NCBI RefSeq assembly: GCF_014378035.1
Contig: NZ_JACMOM010000029.1
Span: 1 to 64,000, forward strand
DNA length: 64,000 bases
Reading direction: 5' to 3'
From: Aeromicrobium sp.
Lineage (GTDB): Bacteria > Actinomycetota > Actinomycetes > Propionibacteriales > Nocardioidaceae
Shown here: positions 9,575-19,500 of the stretch, one piece after another
Numbering within the stretch: position 1 is the stretch's first letter
Layout: the number at the start of each line of letters is the position of its first letter
Position numbers and translations under genes: made by a program
The notes under the pieces: model-generated
The model's input: only the letters and a program-made list of their open reading frames with translations
What the model was told of the DNA's origin: nothing
Databases searched by the model: none

Positions 9575-10588
9575 TCAGTTGCCGGGGATGACGACGCGCA
9601 GCACGAAGTAGACCGCCGCGCCCACCGCAGCCGCCGCGGGGATCGTCAGGATCCACGCCGTGATGATGCTGCGAGCCACTCCCCACCGCACGGCGCTGAA
9701 GCGCTTGGTGGCGCCGGCGCCCATCACGGCCGACGTCATGGTGTGCGTCGTGGAAACCGGCGCCTGCAGGCCGATGGCCATGCCGTAGAGGACGACTGCC
9801 GCTGTCGACTCCGCAGCGAACCCGCGCGGAGGGTCGAGGGCGATGATGCGCCGTCCCATCGTGCGCATGATGCGCATTCCGCCTGACATCGTGCCCAGCG
9901 AGATGGCACTCGCTGCGGCGACGATGACCCACAGCGGGATGTCGTCGCCGGTGTGCTCACCGCCGGCGATGAGCGCGAGGACGATGACGCCCATCGTCTT
10001 CTGAGCGTCCTGCAGCCCGTGACCGAGCGACAATGCTGCCGCCGACACCATCTGGGAGTGCCGAAAACGCCGGTTGACCGTGTGGGGGTTGGCCCGCCGG
10101 AAGATCCACATGATCGAGAGCATCAGCAGGAACGCGCCGCCGAACCCGAGGGCCGGGCTGAGCACCATCGGTATCGCGACCTTGTCGATGACCTTGTCCC
10201 AGTCGACCATCACGCCGGAGGCGAGTCCGACGCCGATGAGGCCGCCGATCAGTGCGTGCGAGGAGGACGACGGGATGCCGAAGTACCACGTGATGAGGTT
10301 CCAGACGATGGCCCCGACGAGGGCGCTGAGCACGACGGTGAGGGCATGGTTCGCCGACATGTCGTCAAAGCCGGTGAGGATGTCCTTGATGGTCTTCGCG
10401 ACGCCCACGCCGAGCAGCGCCCCGACGAAGTTCAGGACCGCCGCCATCGCCAGCGCGACACGGGGCGTCAGCGCCCGAGTCGACACCGATGTCGCGATGG
10501 CGTTGGCAGCGTCATGGAAGCCATTGGTGTAGTCGAAGAACAGGGCGATGGAGACAGTGGCGATCACCAGCGCCAGGGTGAGGTCCAC
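9575..10588 (-). CDS. pit: low-affinity inorganic phosphate transporter, PiT family
   Basis: This 337-residue membrane carrier of the PiT family exchanges metal-phosphate with protons. The two family repeats are seen as FDYTNGFHDAANAIATSVSTRAL near the N-terminus and GLQAPVSTTHTMTSAVMGAG near the C-terminus. The GIPSSSSHALIGG block is the classic PiT signature. About ten membrane helices are predicted. The start is a GTG three bases after the stop of the DUF47 gene, so the two are one transcription unit. The high-affinity pst operon faces it head to head, giving the cell two phosphate uptake routes at one locus. Confidence 0.93.
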   Translation of the reverse strand: MDLTLALVIATVSIALFFDYTNGFHDAANAIATSVSTRALTPRVALAMAAVLNFVGALLGVGVAKTIKDILTGFDDMSANHALTVVLSALVGAIVWNLITWYFGIPSSSSHALIGGLIGVGLASGVMVDWDKVIDKVAIPMVLSPALGFGGAFLLMLSIMWIFRRANPHTVNRRFRHSQMVSAAALSLGHGLQDAQKTMGVIVLALIAGGEHTGDDIPLWVIVAAASAISLGTMSGGMRIMRTMGRRIIALDPPRGFAAESTAAVVLYGMAIGLQAPVSTTHTMTSAVMGAGATKRFSAVRWGVARSIITAWILTIPAAAAVGAAVYFVLRVVIPGN

Positions 10589-10591
10589 CGC

Positions 10592-11209
10592 TCAGGACTC
10601 CTTGACGGCTATCTGCTCCACCGTGTTGGCGACCGACTCGAGAGCGTCGATGGCGTGCTCGAGCGAGTCGACGACGTCCTTGAGCTTCATCACCTCAAGT
10701 GACTTGTAGCTGCCGCTGAAGAGGTGGGCGACGATGCGCCGGTAGGAGCGGTCGCCCTGGTTCTCCAGACGGTTGATCTCGATCCAGTACTCGTCGAGAC
10801 CCTTCATGGTTCGCAACCGGGGCATTGCCTCTGCCGTCAGCTGGGTAGCGCGCTGGAGCACCTCGACCTGCGAGGCGAAGTCTGCCGGAAGGCCGCCGAG
10901 CTCGTACAGGCCGACGAGGTCGACGGCTTCCTCCATGAAGTCCATGACGTCGTCGAGGCTGCTCGCGAGCCGGTAGATGTCCTCGCGGTCGAAAGGGGTG
11001 ATGAACGTGCTGTTGGTGCGTCTGATGATGGCGTGCGTCGTCTCGTCGGCCTGGTGCTCAGCCTCACGCATCCGCTCACCGATGGCTTGCTTGTCTGTGT
11101 CGACATCGAGCATCTGCGCGAGCAGGTCGGCACCCTGGACCAGATGGTTCGCCATCTCTGCGAACAACTCGTAGAACGAGGTTTCAACCGGTCGTATGCG
11201 AAACCGCAC
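10592..11209 (-). CDS. DUF47 family PhoU-like protein
   Basis: This 205-residue all-helical protein of the DUF47/PhoU-like family commonly precedes pit genes. Typical stretches are VETSFYELFAEMANHLVQGA, EHQADETTHAIIRRTNSTFITPFDREDIYRLAS and LDDVMDFMEEAVDLV. The acidic E/D-x-x-x-D clusters of this family bind metal in related PhoU proteins. It probably regulates PiT activity or couples it to phosphate status. The GTG start has GGGAG seven bases upstream. Confidence 0.92.
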   Translation of the reverse strand: MRFRIRPVETSFYELFAEMANHLVQGADLLAQMLDVDTDKQAIGERMREAEHQADETTHAIIRRTNSTFITPFDREDIYRLASSLDDVMDFMEEAVDLVGLYELGGLPADFASQVEVLQRATQLTAEAMPRLRTMKGLDEYWIEINRLENQGDRSYRRIVAHLFSGSYKSLEVMKLKDVVDSLEHAIDALESVANTVEQIAVKES

Positions 11210-11240
11210 GTCATGCTCCCGTCGACGCTGAGTAGGCCAC

Positions 11241-11262
11241 GTTCATGTTAAGTCCACCTCGG
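11241..11262 (+). promoter_or_regulatory. possible PHO box near the DUF47-pit operon
   Basis: Two adjacent 11-mers, GTTCATGTTAA and GTCCACCTCGG, read on the + strand, opposite to the operon they precede. They look like a PhoP repeat. In this orientation PhoP might repress DUF47-pit instead of activating it. The second unit is imperfect. Confidence 0.35.
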
Positions 11263-11296
11263 CCATCGAGGTTCATCGCGGGGGGTCAGGCGACAG

Positions 11297-11449
11297 TCAG
11301 CCAGTGACAACGACGCCGAGGATCTCATCGACCTCGAGCTCGGTCAGGTGAACGTCCTGGGACGACGCGGCGATGATGAGCAGGCTGGTCAGCTCGATCT
11401 CGTCGAGTGCCTGGTCGTCGCGAAGGCGACTGTCCAAGGGTTCTGGCAT
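11297..11449 (-). CDS. small conserved acidic protein of unknown function (50 aa)
   Basis: The ATG at 11449 has GGGAG eight bases upstream and gives 50 residues. The 61-codon track ORF starts earlier without support. The sequence is acidic and ends in an LTELEVDEILGV segment. Small actinobacterial proteins ending in E-I-D-x-x-L-G-V are common and have no known role. It lies 87 bases upstream of the DUF47 gene on the same strand. It could be the first gene of that operon or stand alone, and the PHO-like repeat lies between them. Confidence 0.6.
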   Translation of the reverse strand: MPEPLDSRLRDDQALDEIELTSLLIIAASSQDVHLTELEVDEILGVVVTG

Positions 11450-11599
11450 CAAGGGGGCTCCCAGGTTTCTATGCGTCAACATGAAGTGTTCAACCTGGCG
11501 GCATGGACCGTTGGGTCCCAGCGCGTCAAGAATTCCCCTCTGCCTTCGAGGTTAGCCGCTCACGCCAAGGTGCGCAGCAACTCATGCGAACTGTAACGC

Positions 11600-13036
11600 T
11601 CACTCGTCGGTGCGGGCCCGACGCACGACATCGGCCAGCCCGAAGGCCAAGGCGATGAGAACGAAGCTGATCGTCACGTGCAAGCTGTACGACAGCGCGG
11701 CGGCGTAGTCGCCGCGACTCGAGGCCACCCGTTCGAAGAACAGCGCCAGGACGATCGCGACACCGATTGCTGACCCGACGCGCTGCGCTGTCTGGAGCAG
11801 ACCACCACCGGCACCGGCACGCGCCGGCTCGACCTCACTGAGCGCGAGGGTGATGTTGGGCGTGATCACCAGGCCGCCACCGAGCCCGGCGAGCAGGAAC
11901 AGCGGGGCCAGCTTGAGCCCGACATCGCCCTCCAACAGCGGCACGACGATGTCGATCAGGACCAGGGCCACGCTGATGAGCACGAGCCCGACGACCACGA
12001 GGCCGCGCCCGTACTTCTCCACCAGACGTCCACCCAGCCACGCCGACGTCGCCGATCCCACGGCGAACGGCAGCTGCGAGGCCCCCGCCTCGAGAGCGGT
12101 GTAGTCCAGGCCCTGCTGCAGGTAGAGCGTGAGGATGATGAAGATCGAGGTGAATCCGGCGAAGTAGAACGTGCCGAGCCCCAGACCCAGCATGTACGAC
12201 CGGACCTTCACGAGTGACAGGTCGACCAGCGTCTCGCGGCTCGTGGCCGCCCACCGTCGCTCCCACAGCACGAAGACGACCAGCAGTGCCGCAGAGATGC
12301 CGAGCATCCACCACGGGCGTTCGGAGAGTGACGAGCTCTGACCTCCGCGGACGAGCGGGAGCAGGACGAAGAGCATCGCTGTGCCGAACAGCACCACGCC
12401 GACGGGGTCGAGCGACTGCTTCGGCCCGCGGGCGGCCACGGGGAGGTAGCGGCGGGCGAGGAACAGCAGCAGGATACCGATCGGCACGTTGACGTAGAAC
12501 ACCAGGCGCCAGCCGTGCTCCGGCCCACCCAGCTGCACCAGCAGCCCGCCGAGCAGCGGGCCGACGGCGGTGGAGACGCCGATCGTGGCGCCGAAGAGGC
12601 CGAATGCCCGTCCGCGCTCCGGGCCTTTGAAGAGGTTCTGGATGAAGCCGGAGACCTGCGGGGTGATGAGCCCACCACCAAGACCCTGCACGACGCGGGC
12701 CACGCCGAGCCAGAACGGGTCTTGCGCTGCCCCGCAGCACGCGCTGGCGATGGTGAAGACCACGACACCCCACATGAAGACGGTGCGGCGGTTCCGGGCG
12801 TCACCGAGCCTTCCGGCCGGCACGAGCAGGATGCCGAAGGCCAGTCCGTAACCCGCGACGACCCACTGGATGGTGTCGTTGCCGGCATCAAGACCCTCGC
12901 GGATGGACGGCAGCGCGACATTGACGATGCTGACGTCGAGCAGGGTCATGGCGCCGGCGACGAGACACACCGCGAGGGCGCGCCACCGCATCGATCGCTC
13001 TTCTTCGGTGAGCTCGGGAACCTGCTGATCTGGCAC
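11600..13036 (-). CDS. MFS drug/solute exporter, DHA2 (EmrB/QacA) type
   Basis: This 478-residue permease has about 14 membrane helices. Motif A appears as GRLGDARNRR after helix 2. The N-terminal TLLDVSIVNVALPSI is the D1 motif of the 14-helix DHA2 antiporters, and GGLITPQVSGFIQN and GPLLGGLLVQL are further family blocks. It should export drugs or metabolites in exchange for protons. The start is a GTG at 13036, and an internal ATG at residue 16 is an alternative. No regulator gene adjoins it, so the substrate cannot be guessed. Confidence 0.92.
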   Translation of the reverse strand: MPDQQVPELTEEERSMRWRALAVCLVAGAMTLLDVSIVNVALPSIREGLDAGNDTIQWVVAGYGLAFGILLVPAGRLGDARNRRTVFMWGVVVFTIASACCGAAQDPFWLGVARVVQGLGGGLITPQVSGFIQNLFKGPERGRAFGLFGATIGVSTAVGPLLGGLLVQLGGPEHGWRLVFYVNVPIGILLLFLARRYLPVAARGPKQSLDPVGVVLFGTAMLFVLLPLVRGGQSSSLSERPWWMLGISAALLVVFVLWERRWAATSRETLVDLSLVKVRSYMLGLGLGTFYFAGFTSIFIILTLYLQQGLDYTALEAGASQLPFAVGSATSAWLGGRLVEKYGRGLVVVGLVLISVALVLIDIVVPLLEGDVGLKLAPLFLLAGLGGGLVITPNITLALSEVEPARAGAGGGLLQTAQRVGSAIGVAIVLALFFERVASSRGDYAAALSYSLHVTISFVLIALAFGLADVVRRARTDE

Positions 13037-13126
13037 GCGTCCACGCTAGGCGGCAGTGGGCTGGGACGCTCGGCGGAAGCCATGTCCACCCAGCGGCTCC
13101 GGGTCACAACCGGCAGACTCGAGCCC

Positions 13127-14137
13127 ATGTACTCCCGTCGACCGGCTCTGCTCGTCGCAACCCTCGCCTCGTGTATGGCCCTCGTTCTTGCCGCGTGCGG
13201 CGGGGGCTCCGATGCGCCTGCCGTCAGCGCGAAGAAGGCCGCGGAGCCCGGTCGGGCGCCTGCCACCGCGACGACGCCGGCCGGACGGACGTTCGACGTC
13301 GGCGCGTTGCCGCAGGGAATCGTCTACGACGCCAGGTCCACGCTGCTCGCTGTCGCGGTCCGCGACCCGTTCCGCCTCCTCCTGCTCGACCCGACGACCC
13401 TCGCCGTGCGCAAGTCCGTGCCCATGCCGGGCAAGATCCGCCACCTGCAGCTGGCCCGCCCCGGCGGCCCGGTGCTGGTGCCGTCGGAGAGCGCCAACCA
13501 GATCATCGAGGTGTCGCTGCCCAGCGGTGACACCCGCGCCACCGACGTCGAGAAGCAGCCCCACGATGCCGCCGGAGCTGCCAACGGAGACCTCGTCGTC
13601 GGCAACGAGTTCAGCGGGTCGATCTCTGTGGTGCGGGACGGCACCGTGATCAGGACGTTCGACGACCTGCTGCAGCCCGGCGGTGTCGTCACCGATGGCA
13701 ACGTCGCGGCCGTCATCGACGTGAAGGACTACACCGTCACGACGTACGACGTCGATGCCATGAGACGCACGGGGCGGGTAGCGGCGGGGAAGGGCCCGAC
13801 ACACGGTGTGCTGACACGTGACGGACGGCTTGCCGTGACCGACACCCGGGGTGGCGAGGTGCTGCTCTACGACCTCGACCCGCTCAGACAGGTGGCCGCG
13901 CTGCCCCTCGCCGGACGCCCGTACGGCATCACGAGCGACCCGGCCACCGACACCGTCTGGGTCACTCTGATCACCAAGAACGAGCTTGTCGGTATCGATG
14001 TCAGTGGCGAGACGCCCAAGGTCATCGCGACCTACGCGACGGTGCGCCAGGCCGACACCGTCGCTGTCGACCCCGGCAGCAAGACCCTGTGGGTCACCGG
14101 GACGAAGGACGGCACAGTGCAGCGCATCACCCGCTGA
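13127..14137 (+). CDS. beta-propeller lipoprotein (YVTN/NHL-like repeats)
   Basis: The protein has 336 residues from an ATG at 13127. The 540-codon track ORF begins antisense to the MFS gene. A type II signal peptide ends in LAACGGGS, so it is lipid-anchored outside the membrane. The rest is a run of about 40-residue repeats, each with a pattern such as GIVYDARSTLLAVAVRDP, GDLVVGNEFSGSISVVRDG and GITSDPATDTVWVTLITKN, as in YVTN-type propellers. These proteins often bind ligands or partners rather than catalyse. It converges on the APC permease. The gap 14138-14180 has a weak GGGCC/GGCCC hairpin. Confidence 0.85.
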   Translation: MYSRRPALLVATLASCMALVLAACGGGSDAPAVSAKKAAEPGRAPATATTPAGRTFDVGALPQGIVYDARSTLLAVAVRDPFRLLLLDPTTLAVRKSVPMPGKIRHLQLARPGGPVLVPSESANQIIEVSLPSGDTRATDVEKQPHDAAGAANGDLVVGNEFSGSISVVRDGTVIRTFDDLLQPGGVVTDGNVAAVIDVKDYTVTTYDVDAMRRTGRVAAGKGPTHGVLTRDGRLAVTDTRGGEVLLYDLDPLRQVAALPLAGRPYGITSDPATDTVWVTLITKNELVGIDVSGETPKVIATYATVRQADTVAVDPGSKTLWVTGTKDGTVQRITR

Positions 14138-14180
14138 CCCTGGAGGGCCAACCGCGGCCCGCCGTTCTTCTCGTGCGTGC

Positions 14181-16142
14181 TCACCCTCCCGCGTGCACCA
14201 CCGGCCGACGTGCCGGATCGGGTTCGGCGCGACGCAACACCTCGTGCGTCAGCGGCGGGATGTCGCCCTCCCCCGCGAACAGGAATCTCAGCGCGTTTCG
14301 CCCTGGTCCCTTTTCGCTCCACTCGAAGTAGACATGAGGTGGTTCTGGAACACGATCGCGGACGGCGAGGAGGACCGCTGCGAGCACGTTCGGAACGCTG
14401 GATCCGGTCGCACGCAGGACGTCGTGCCCGGCGACGCGCGCCGCGGTCACGATCACGGTGGTGGCGAAGTCACTGGCGTCGTCGATGGCCACTTCGAGAA
14501 AGAGTGCGTTGTCGCCGTCCCGTAGATGGTTGTCGAGCTTGACCTCCATCGATTTTTCCCTGTACTCGTCGTCATCGCCGGAGTCGAGCCTGTTCGCGAT
14601 GAAGCGCACGGGCTGTTGTTCATGAGCAGCGCGTTCGATGAACTCCTCAGCGGACTCGTCGAACTCGACGCGCTGCACACGTAGCTCGGTGCTGCGAGTG
14701 ATTCGAGAGACGACTGAGATGACGATGATGAGAGCAATGAATATCAAGGCGATCAGCAGGCCTTCGGGCCGGTCGACGATGGTCACCGCGAGGGTGTAGA
14801 TGAAGACAGCGGCGACGACGCCGAAGAACAGCGGTGCCGCGCGATGACCGGGTCGTGACTGCCTGAACTCCTTCAGGGTCACCGCGATCGCGGCCGACGT
14901 CATCAGCGCGAGAACTCCGGTGGCGTACGCACCAGCCTGCGCCTCGATATTGGCTTTGAACAAGATCGTCACGACGGCGGAGATCGCGATGAACACGACG
15001 ACCAGAGGGCGGGTGGCGCGAGCCCAGTCCGGCGCCATCCCGTATCGGGGAAGGAACCGCGGGACGATGTTCAGCAGTCCCGCCATGGCCGAGGCGCCGG
15101 CAAACCACAGGATGCCGATGGTGGCCGCGTCGTAGACCGTCCCAAAACCGTCGCCGAAGTTCTTGTGTGCCAGGTAGGCCAGAGCCCGTCCGTTTGCCGC
15201 ACCGCCGGGCTTGAACTCTTGCGCCGGAATGAGCAACGTCGTCACGATGGCCGACCCCATCAGCAGGACGCTCATGATCAACGCCGCCGTCGTGAGCAGC
15301 CTCTTGGCGTTCCTGATTCGGCCTCGCGGATTGGCCGGGGTGTCGTCGGGGTCGCCCTTGACCAGCGGCATCACCACCACGCCGGTCTCGAAGCCCGAGA
15401 GACCGAGTGCCAGGGCGGGGAAGATGAGCAGAGAGGCCCCGATCACTGCCAGTGGGGACGACTGAGCATCACTGACCGCCGAGGTCCAGCCCGAGAAGGT
15501 CGACGGGTTCGCGAAGATGTGCGCAAATCCATTGGCGACGACCACCGCGCTCAAGCCGATGTACAGCACGACCAGGCCCACCGCGATGCCGATGGCTTCT
15601 CCGAATCCTTTCAGGAACACCGCCGCCAGGAGCGCCAGCAGGACAAGCGTGATCGGCACTTCCTGACCGTGCAGGGCCTTGGTCAGGAACGGATTCTCGA
15701 CGAGGTGGGCGCTGGCATCTGCGGCCGACAACGTGATCGTGATGATGAAGCCGGTGGCGACGAATCCGATCAGCGCGAGCACCAGCAGCTTGCTCTGCCA
15801 GTACGACAGCAGTCGTTCGAGCATCGAGAGGCTGCCGTCGCCATGGGGGCTCTCCTCAGCGACTCGCCGGTACATCGGCAGCGCGCCGAACAGCGTGACG
15901 AGCACGAGCACCAGAGTCGCGAATGGGGCTAGAGCACCAGCGGCCAGCGCCGCGATGCCCGGCTGATATCCAAGGGTCGAGAAGTAGTCCACCCCGGTGA
16001 GGCACATGACTTTCCACCAGGGCTTGACGTGCTGATTGCTGCTGGCCTTCAGCTCATTCTCGTAGAACCCGGTTGGGTCAGGCTGCTGCTCCGCTTGGAG
16101 AAACCAGGAGCGGAATCGGCTGGACGTCTGAGCAGTTGTCAC
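14181..16142 (-). CDS. APC superfamily permease with C-terminal cytoplasmic domain
   Basis: This 653-residue protein starts at a GTG. Residues about 40-490 hold roughly 12 membrane helices beginning [23 protein letters not shown], an APC-type first helix with unwound glycines. The last 160 residues (from about [18 protein letters not shown]) are soluble and mixed alpha/beta, ending [26 protein letters not shown]. Such tails on APC or KUP-like carriers are often regulatory. The substrate is unknown, either an amino acid or a cation. The 400-base leader upstream has no gene I can support. Confidence 0.82.
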   Translation of the reverse strand: MTTAQTSSRFRSWFLQAEQQPDPTGFYENELKASSNQHVKPWWKVMCLTGVDYFSTLGYQPGIAALAAGALAPFATLVLVLVTLFGALPMYRRVAEESPHGDGSLSMLERLLSYWQSKLLVLALIGFVATGFIITITLSAADASAHLVENPFLTKALHGQEVPITLVLLALLAAVFLKGFGEAIGIAVGLVVLYIGLSAVVVANGFAHIFANPSTFSGWTSAVSDAQSSPLAVIGASLLIFPALALGLSGFETGVVVMPLVKGDPDDTPANPRGRIRNAKRLLTTAALIMSVLLMGSAIVTTLLIPAQEFKPGGAANGRALAYLAHKNFGDGFGTVYDAATIGILWFAGASAMAGLLNIVPRFLPRYGMAPDWARATRPLVVVFIAISAVVTILFKANIEAQAGAYATGVLALMTSAAIAVTLKEFRQSRPGHRAAPLFFGVVAAVFIYTLAVTIVDRPEGLLIALIFIALIIVISVVSRITRSTELRVQRVEFDESAEEFIERAAHEQQPVRFIANRLDSGDDDEYREKSMEVKLDNHLRDGDNALFLEVAIDDASDFATTVIVTAARVAGHDVLRATGSSVPNVLAAVLLAVRDRVPEPPHVYFEWSEKGPGRNALRFLFAGEGDIPPLTHEVLRRAEPDPARRPVVHAGG

Positions 16143-16545
16143 CGGGGAAGGTTACGTCAGGCACATTGCGCCCGCGTGGCGAACTTCGATCTGGGGCCAC
16201 TCGAGCGTCAGCCCGCCGGGCCGACGTGGTCGATCGCTGTAACAGGTTTGCGATGACTGGCCACGCACCCAGTGACGCCGTGCACGCCAGGTGGGACGCC
16301 ACTCATCCGCTCCGCGCCATGGGTCCAGTGGGGCAGAACGTCCCACGGCGACAGAGGGGAGTCGGCATCTGGCACACCGGCACCCGGGCCGACGCCGACC
16401 TCGCGCACCAACTCAAGCCGCAGGCCCGTCTCACCTGAGCGGGGAAACAACCAGGGCCATGAAGTGTCCCCTGGGTGTCTCGGCAGAGGAGGTGAGCGGC
16501 GCGGCAAACCGTCGGGCTTTCTAACTCCCTGAACAGGGTGGGACG
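16143..16545. other. 403-base gap without a supported gene
   Basis: The gap lies between the stop of the metalloprotease gene and the start of the APC permease, both on the minus strand. Track ORFs here have no start context. Short inverted repeats occur (CCAGGG/CCCTGG near 16451-16476, CCCT/AGGG near 16529-16538). It may be a long 5' leader of the permease mRNA, but I cannot assign it to a known riboswitch. Confidence 0.4.
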
Positions 16546-19500
16546 TCAACTCGTGGTCCCCGACACCCGGGTCGATGCCGGACCAGCCAGGCCGCCCTCG
16601 GAGTAGGCGACCACGGACACGTAGTACTTCTTGTGTCGTGACAGGCCAGACAACGTGTACGAGTTGAGTTTGACGTTCTTGTACCTCGCGTACCGCCCGT
16701 CGGAACGGGTGCCGTAGTAGAACCGGTACCTGTACGCGTACGAAGGCCTCGCCCAGTAGAACTTCAACGTCGAACCGGACCGAGACAGCAACCTCGGGGT
16801 TCCGGGCTTGCCCGGCCGGTGGTCCGCCACCGTCGTCATGCCGACCAGACTGGAGTAGCCGGACCTCTTCGCAGTCGCCGAGACAGCAACTACCCGCACG
16901 TAGTAGCGGGTGCCGGCTCGCAGACCGGTCAGCTTGTAGTAGGCGACGTTGCCGACCGTCTTGTACGCGGCGCTTGCCCCGTTGGATTTCGTGCCGTAGT
17001 AGACGATGTAGCTGGTCGCGTAGGCAGACTTCGACCACTGCGGGGTCATCGTGGTGACAGTGCGGGTCTTCATCTTCACACCGCCCGGCGCCGCTGGCAC
17101 CGGCGGAGGAGGCGGAGGCGTCAAGGTCGTTCCCGTCACCGTGGGCGACCGCGGTGACTCCTGGCCGTTTCCGACCGCTGACACGCTCACGACGTACGTG
17201 CTCGAGGGTGTCAGCCCGGTCAGGGACGTCCAGGACCCGTCGCCGACTGTGCGGACCGTGGTCACCCCAGCGCTGTTGTCGTACCGGATGACGTACCCGG
17301 ACGCGCCCGCAGACTTGGACCACGAAATGTTCATCGTGGTGGTGGTGGCGGCCGTGACCGAAACATTCGCCGGAGCCAACGGGGCCCGGGGAGCCTCCGC
17401 AACCTGCATCGAACTCGAGATGGTCTGCGACCGGGCCGAACCGGACTCCTTGGCGGTCACCTGCAGGCCAACAGCGCCGGACACCGACACCGGGCAGGTG
17501 ACCTGGGCGCTGGCGGAGGTCGGAGTCTGATAAACGTTCGAGACGACCACGACGCAGGACGCCGGGGTGGCCACCCAGCCGAACGTGGCAGGGGCCGAGG
17601 CGGAGACGGTGAACGTCCCCGGTTGGTTGTTTGCGACCACGCTGGTCGGGGCCATGGAGAACCTCGCCGTGAACGGCACCTCAGTGACCTGGACAGTGTG
17701 CGACCCGGTAGCGGTCTCCTGGCTCTGGCGATTGGTGGCGGTGACGGTTGGAGTCATCTGTCCGGAATAAGGGGCCGGACGGAGGAGGGGGAGAGGGGAG
17801 CCGGTGTTCGTGCTGGTCGCGCAGTCGGCAGCGAATGCTGCGCCGCTGAGCTTCCACTGATAGTCAGAACGCGCATAGAGGGGCCCACCGGACGGGGTCG
17901 CTGTGAACGTGACCGACGACCCGGAGGTGACCGACTCACGGCTGGCGGTGACGGCCACCGTGTACGCGGTCGTGGCGGTGTAGTCGCGGGTCGTCGTGAG
18001 AGTCTTCGGACTGCTCGTCGTCGAAACGGTGGCAGTCAATGTCAGGGTGCCCAGCCCGTCGGACGTCGGCTTGACGACGACGGTGTCCTGGTCGGCTCGG
18101 CTGATGATGGCGCCCTTGGAGTCCGTCCACGAGTAAGCAACAGTCTGGTCAGGCGGCGGGTCCTTGACGACGGCGGTGTACGTGTACTCGGTGCCGGTCT
18201 TGACACCGGTCGGGCCGACTATCGCCGCCGACGTCTGATACTGCTCCGTCACCGGGATTTGCAGGAGCACGCCCCCGTTCTGGTAGTCGGCAGACTCAGC
18301 CGTGACATTGATGGACAAGGTCTTGCCGGCCGACGCGTCAGGGCAGGTGATGGTCACCGAGGGGGTTTTCTGACCGGACAGGATGCAGGAGCCCCCATCG
18401 AAGGCGGTCCACGTCCAGGTGAGCGGGCCAACACCTGGGGCGGTGGCGGTGATGGTGGTGGGGACGTTCGCCCTGATTTCGGCCGGGGGAGTCACCACCG
18501 GGACAGGTCGGGCGCTGCGGTCCACTCGCACGTTCAGGGTGCGGCTCGTGGTCGGCAGAGTCGGGTTCGTCAGTGTGGCGACGACCGGGACCGTGCCGGT
18601 GGATGATGACGAGGGAAGCGCGAACACCGAGCAGTTCAGGACACCTCGGATTCCCCACGTGCTGGACCCGCCGTCCTTCAGGGTGCATCCGGTGTTCCTC
18701 TGCGACCAGGAGACGGTGGTGCCCTCGGGCGCCCCGGTGATCAGTACGGACGCGTCCACACCGGTCATCGCAGGGGACGGGTTGACACTCATCTGCGCCG
18801 ACGCCCACGGGTCACCGGGGTCGGCGACCGTCGTCAGGAACATCGAGTTCGCGGTGTTCCAGTTCGCTGCCAGGTATGAACCGGCTGGGGGTGCGACGTT
18901 GAAGTAGTCATCCTTGTTGCAGTCGAGCTGGAGTGCGGCACCGGTCTGCGAGCACACCGAACGCATCGGCATGCCGGATCCGTCGTCATAGCACATCGGG
19001 TCCCCAGCGTCGGTGCAGTGACCGTGAAGGGTGGCGTTCGGGGCGCCGCCCATGACACCGCCGAGTGTGTGGATGAGCTCGTGCGTCGTGACGGCTTGTG
19101 AGGAGTTGCTGAACCAGCAGATGGCGTCCACCCGCGCAACCGTCGGGATGTACCCGACGCCGCCGTTGTTGTAGTTGGAAGGCCCTGGGGTGACGTCTTG
19201 GTAGAAGTTGCCCAGACCGCACGTCCTGCCGCCCAGCCGGGTGCCTTCGGCGAATACGAGATACTTGTACAAGCCGTTGTTGTAGCCGGCAGACCTCAGC
19301 TGTTGCGACAAGGAGGCGTGGTCCGCGGACAGGCCGCCAGAGGCGAGGACGACCTCCTGGATGACCGGCTGGCAGGTGCTGTCGGAGTACCAGCGCACGC
19401 GCCGGCTCTGACCGGCCACCGCCGACCCATACGAAAACAGGTCGTCCACCTGGGCGACCTCGTTGAGGAACGACGCCCTCAGCTCCTCCATCCGCGACGT

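Noticed and set aside
9953-10702. 249-codon plus-strand ORF over pit
   Set aside because: Antisense of the PiT gene, which has clear family motifs.
16143-16545. Possible c-di-AMP or cobalamin riboswitch leader of the APC permease
   Set aside because: Only short pieces (GCCCGAC, GCTCACCTC) resemble aptamer ends; the conserved GGGTGAATC-type core and the paired 5' half are absent.
16208-17323. 371-codon minus-strand ORF overlapping the metalloprotease end
   Set aside because: Most of it is another frame of the metalloprotease gene; low-complexity Arg/Gly/His composition and no start signal.
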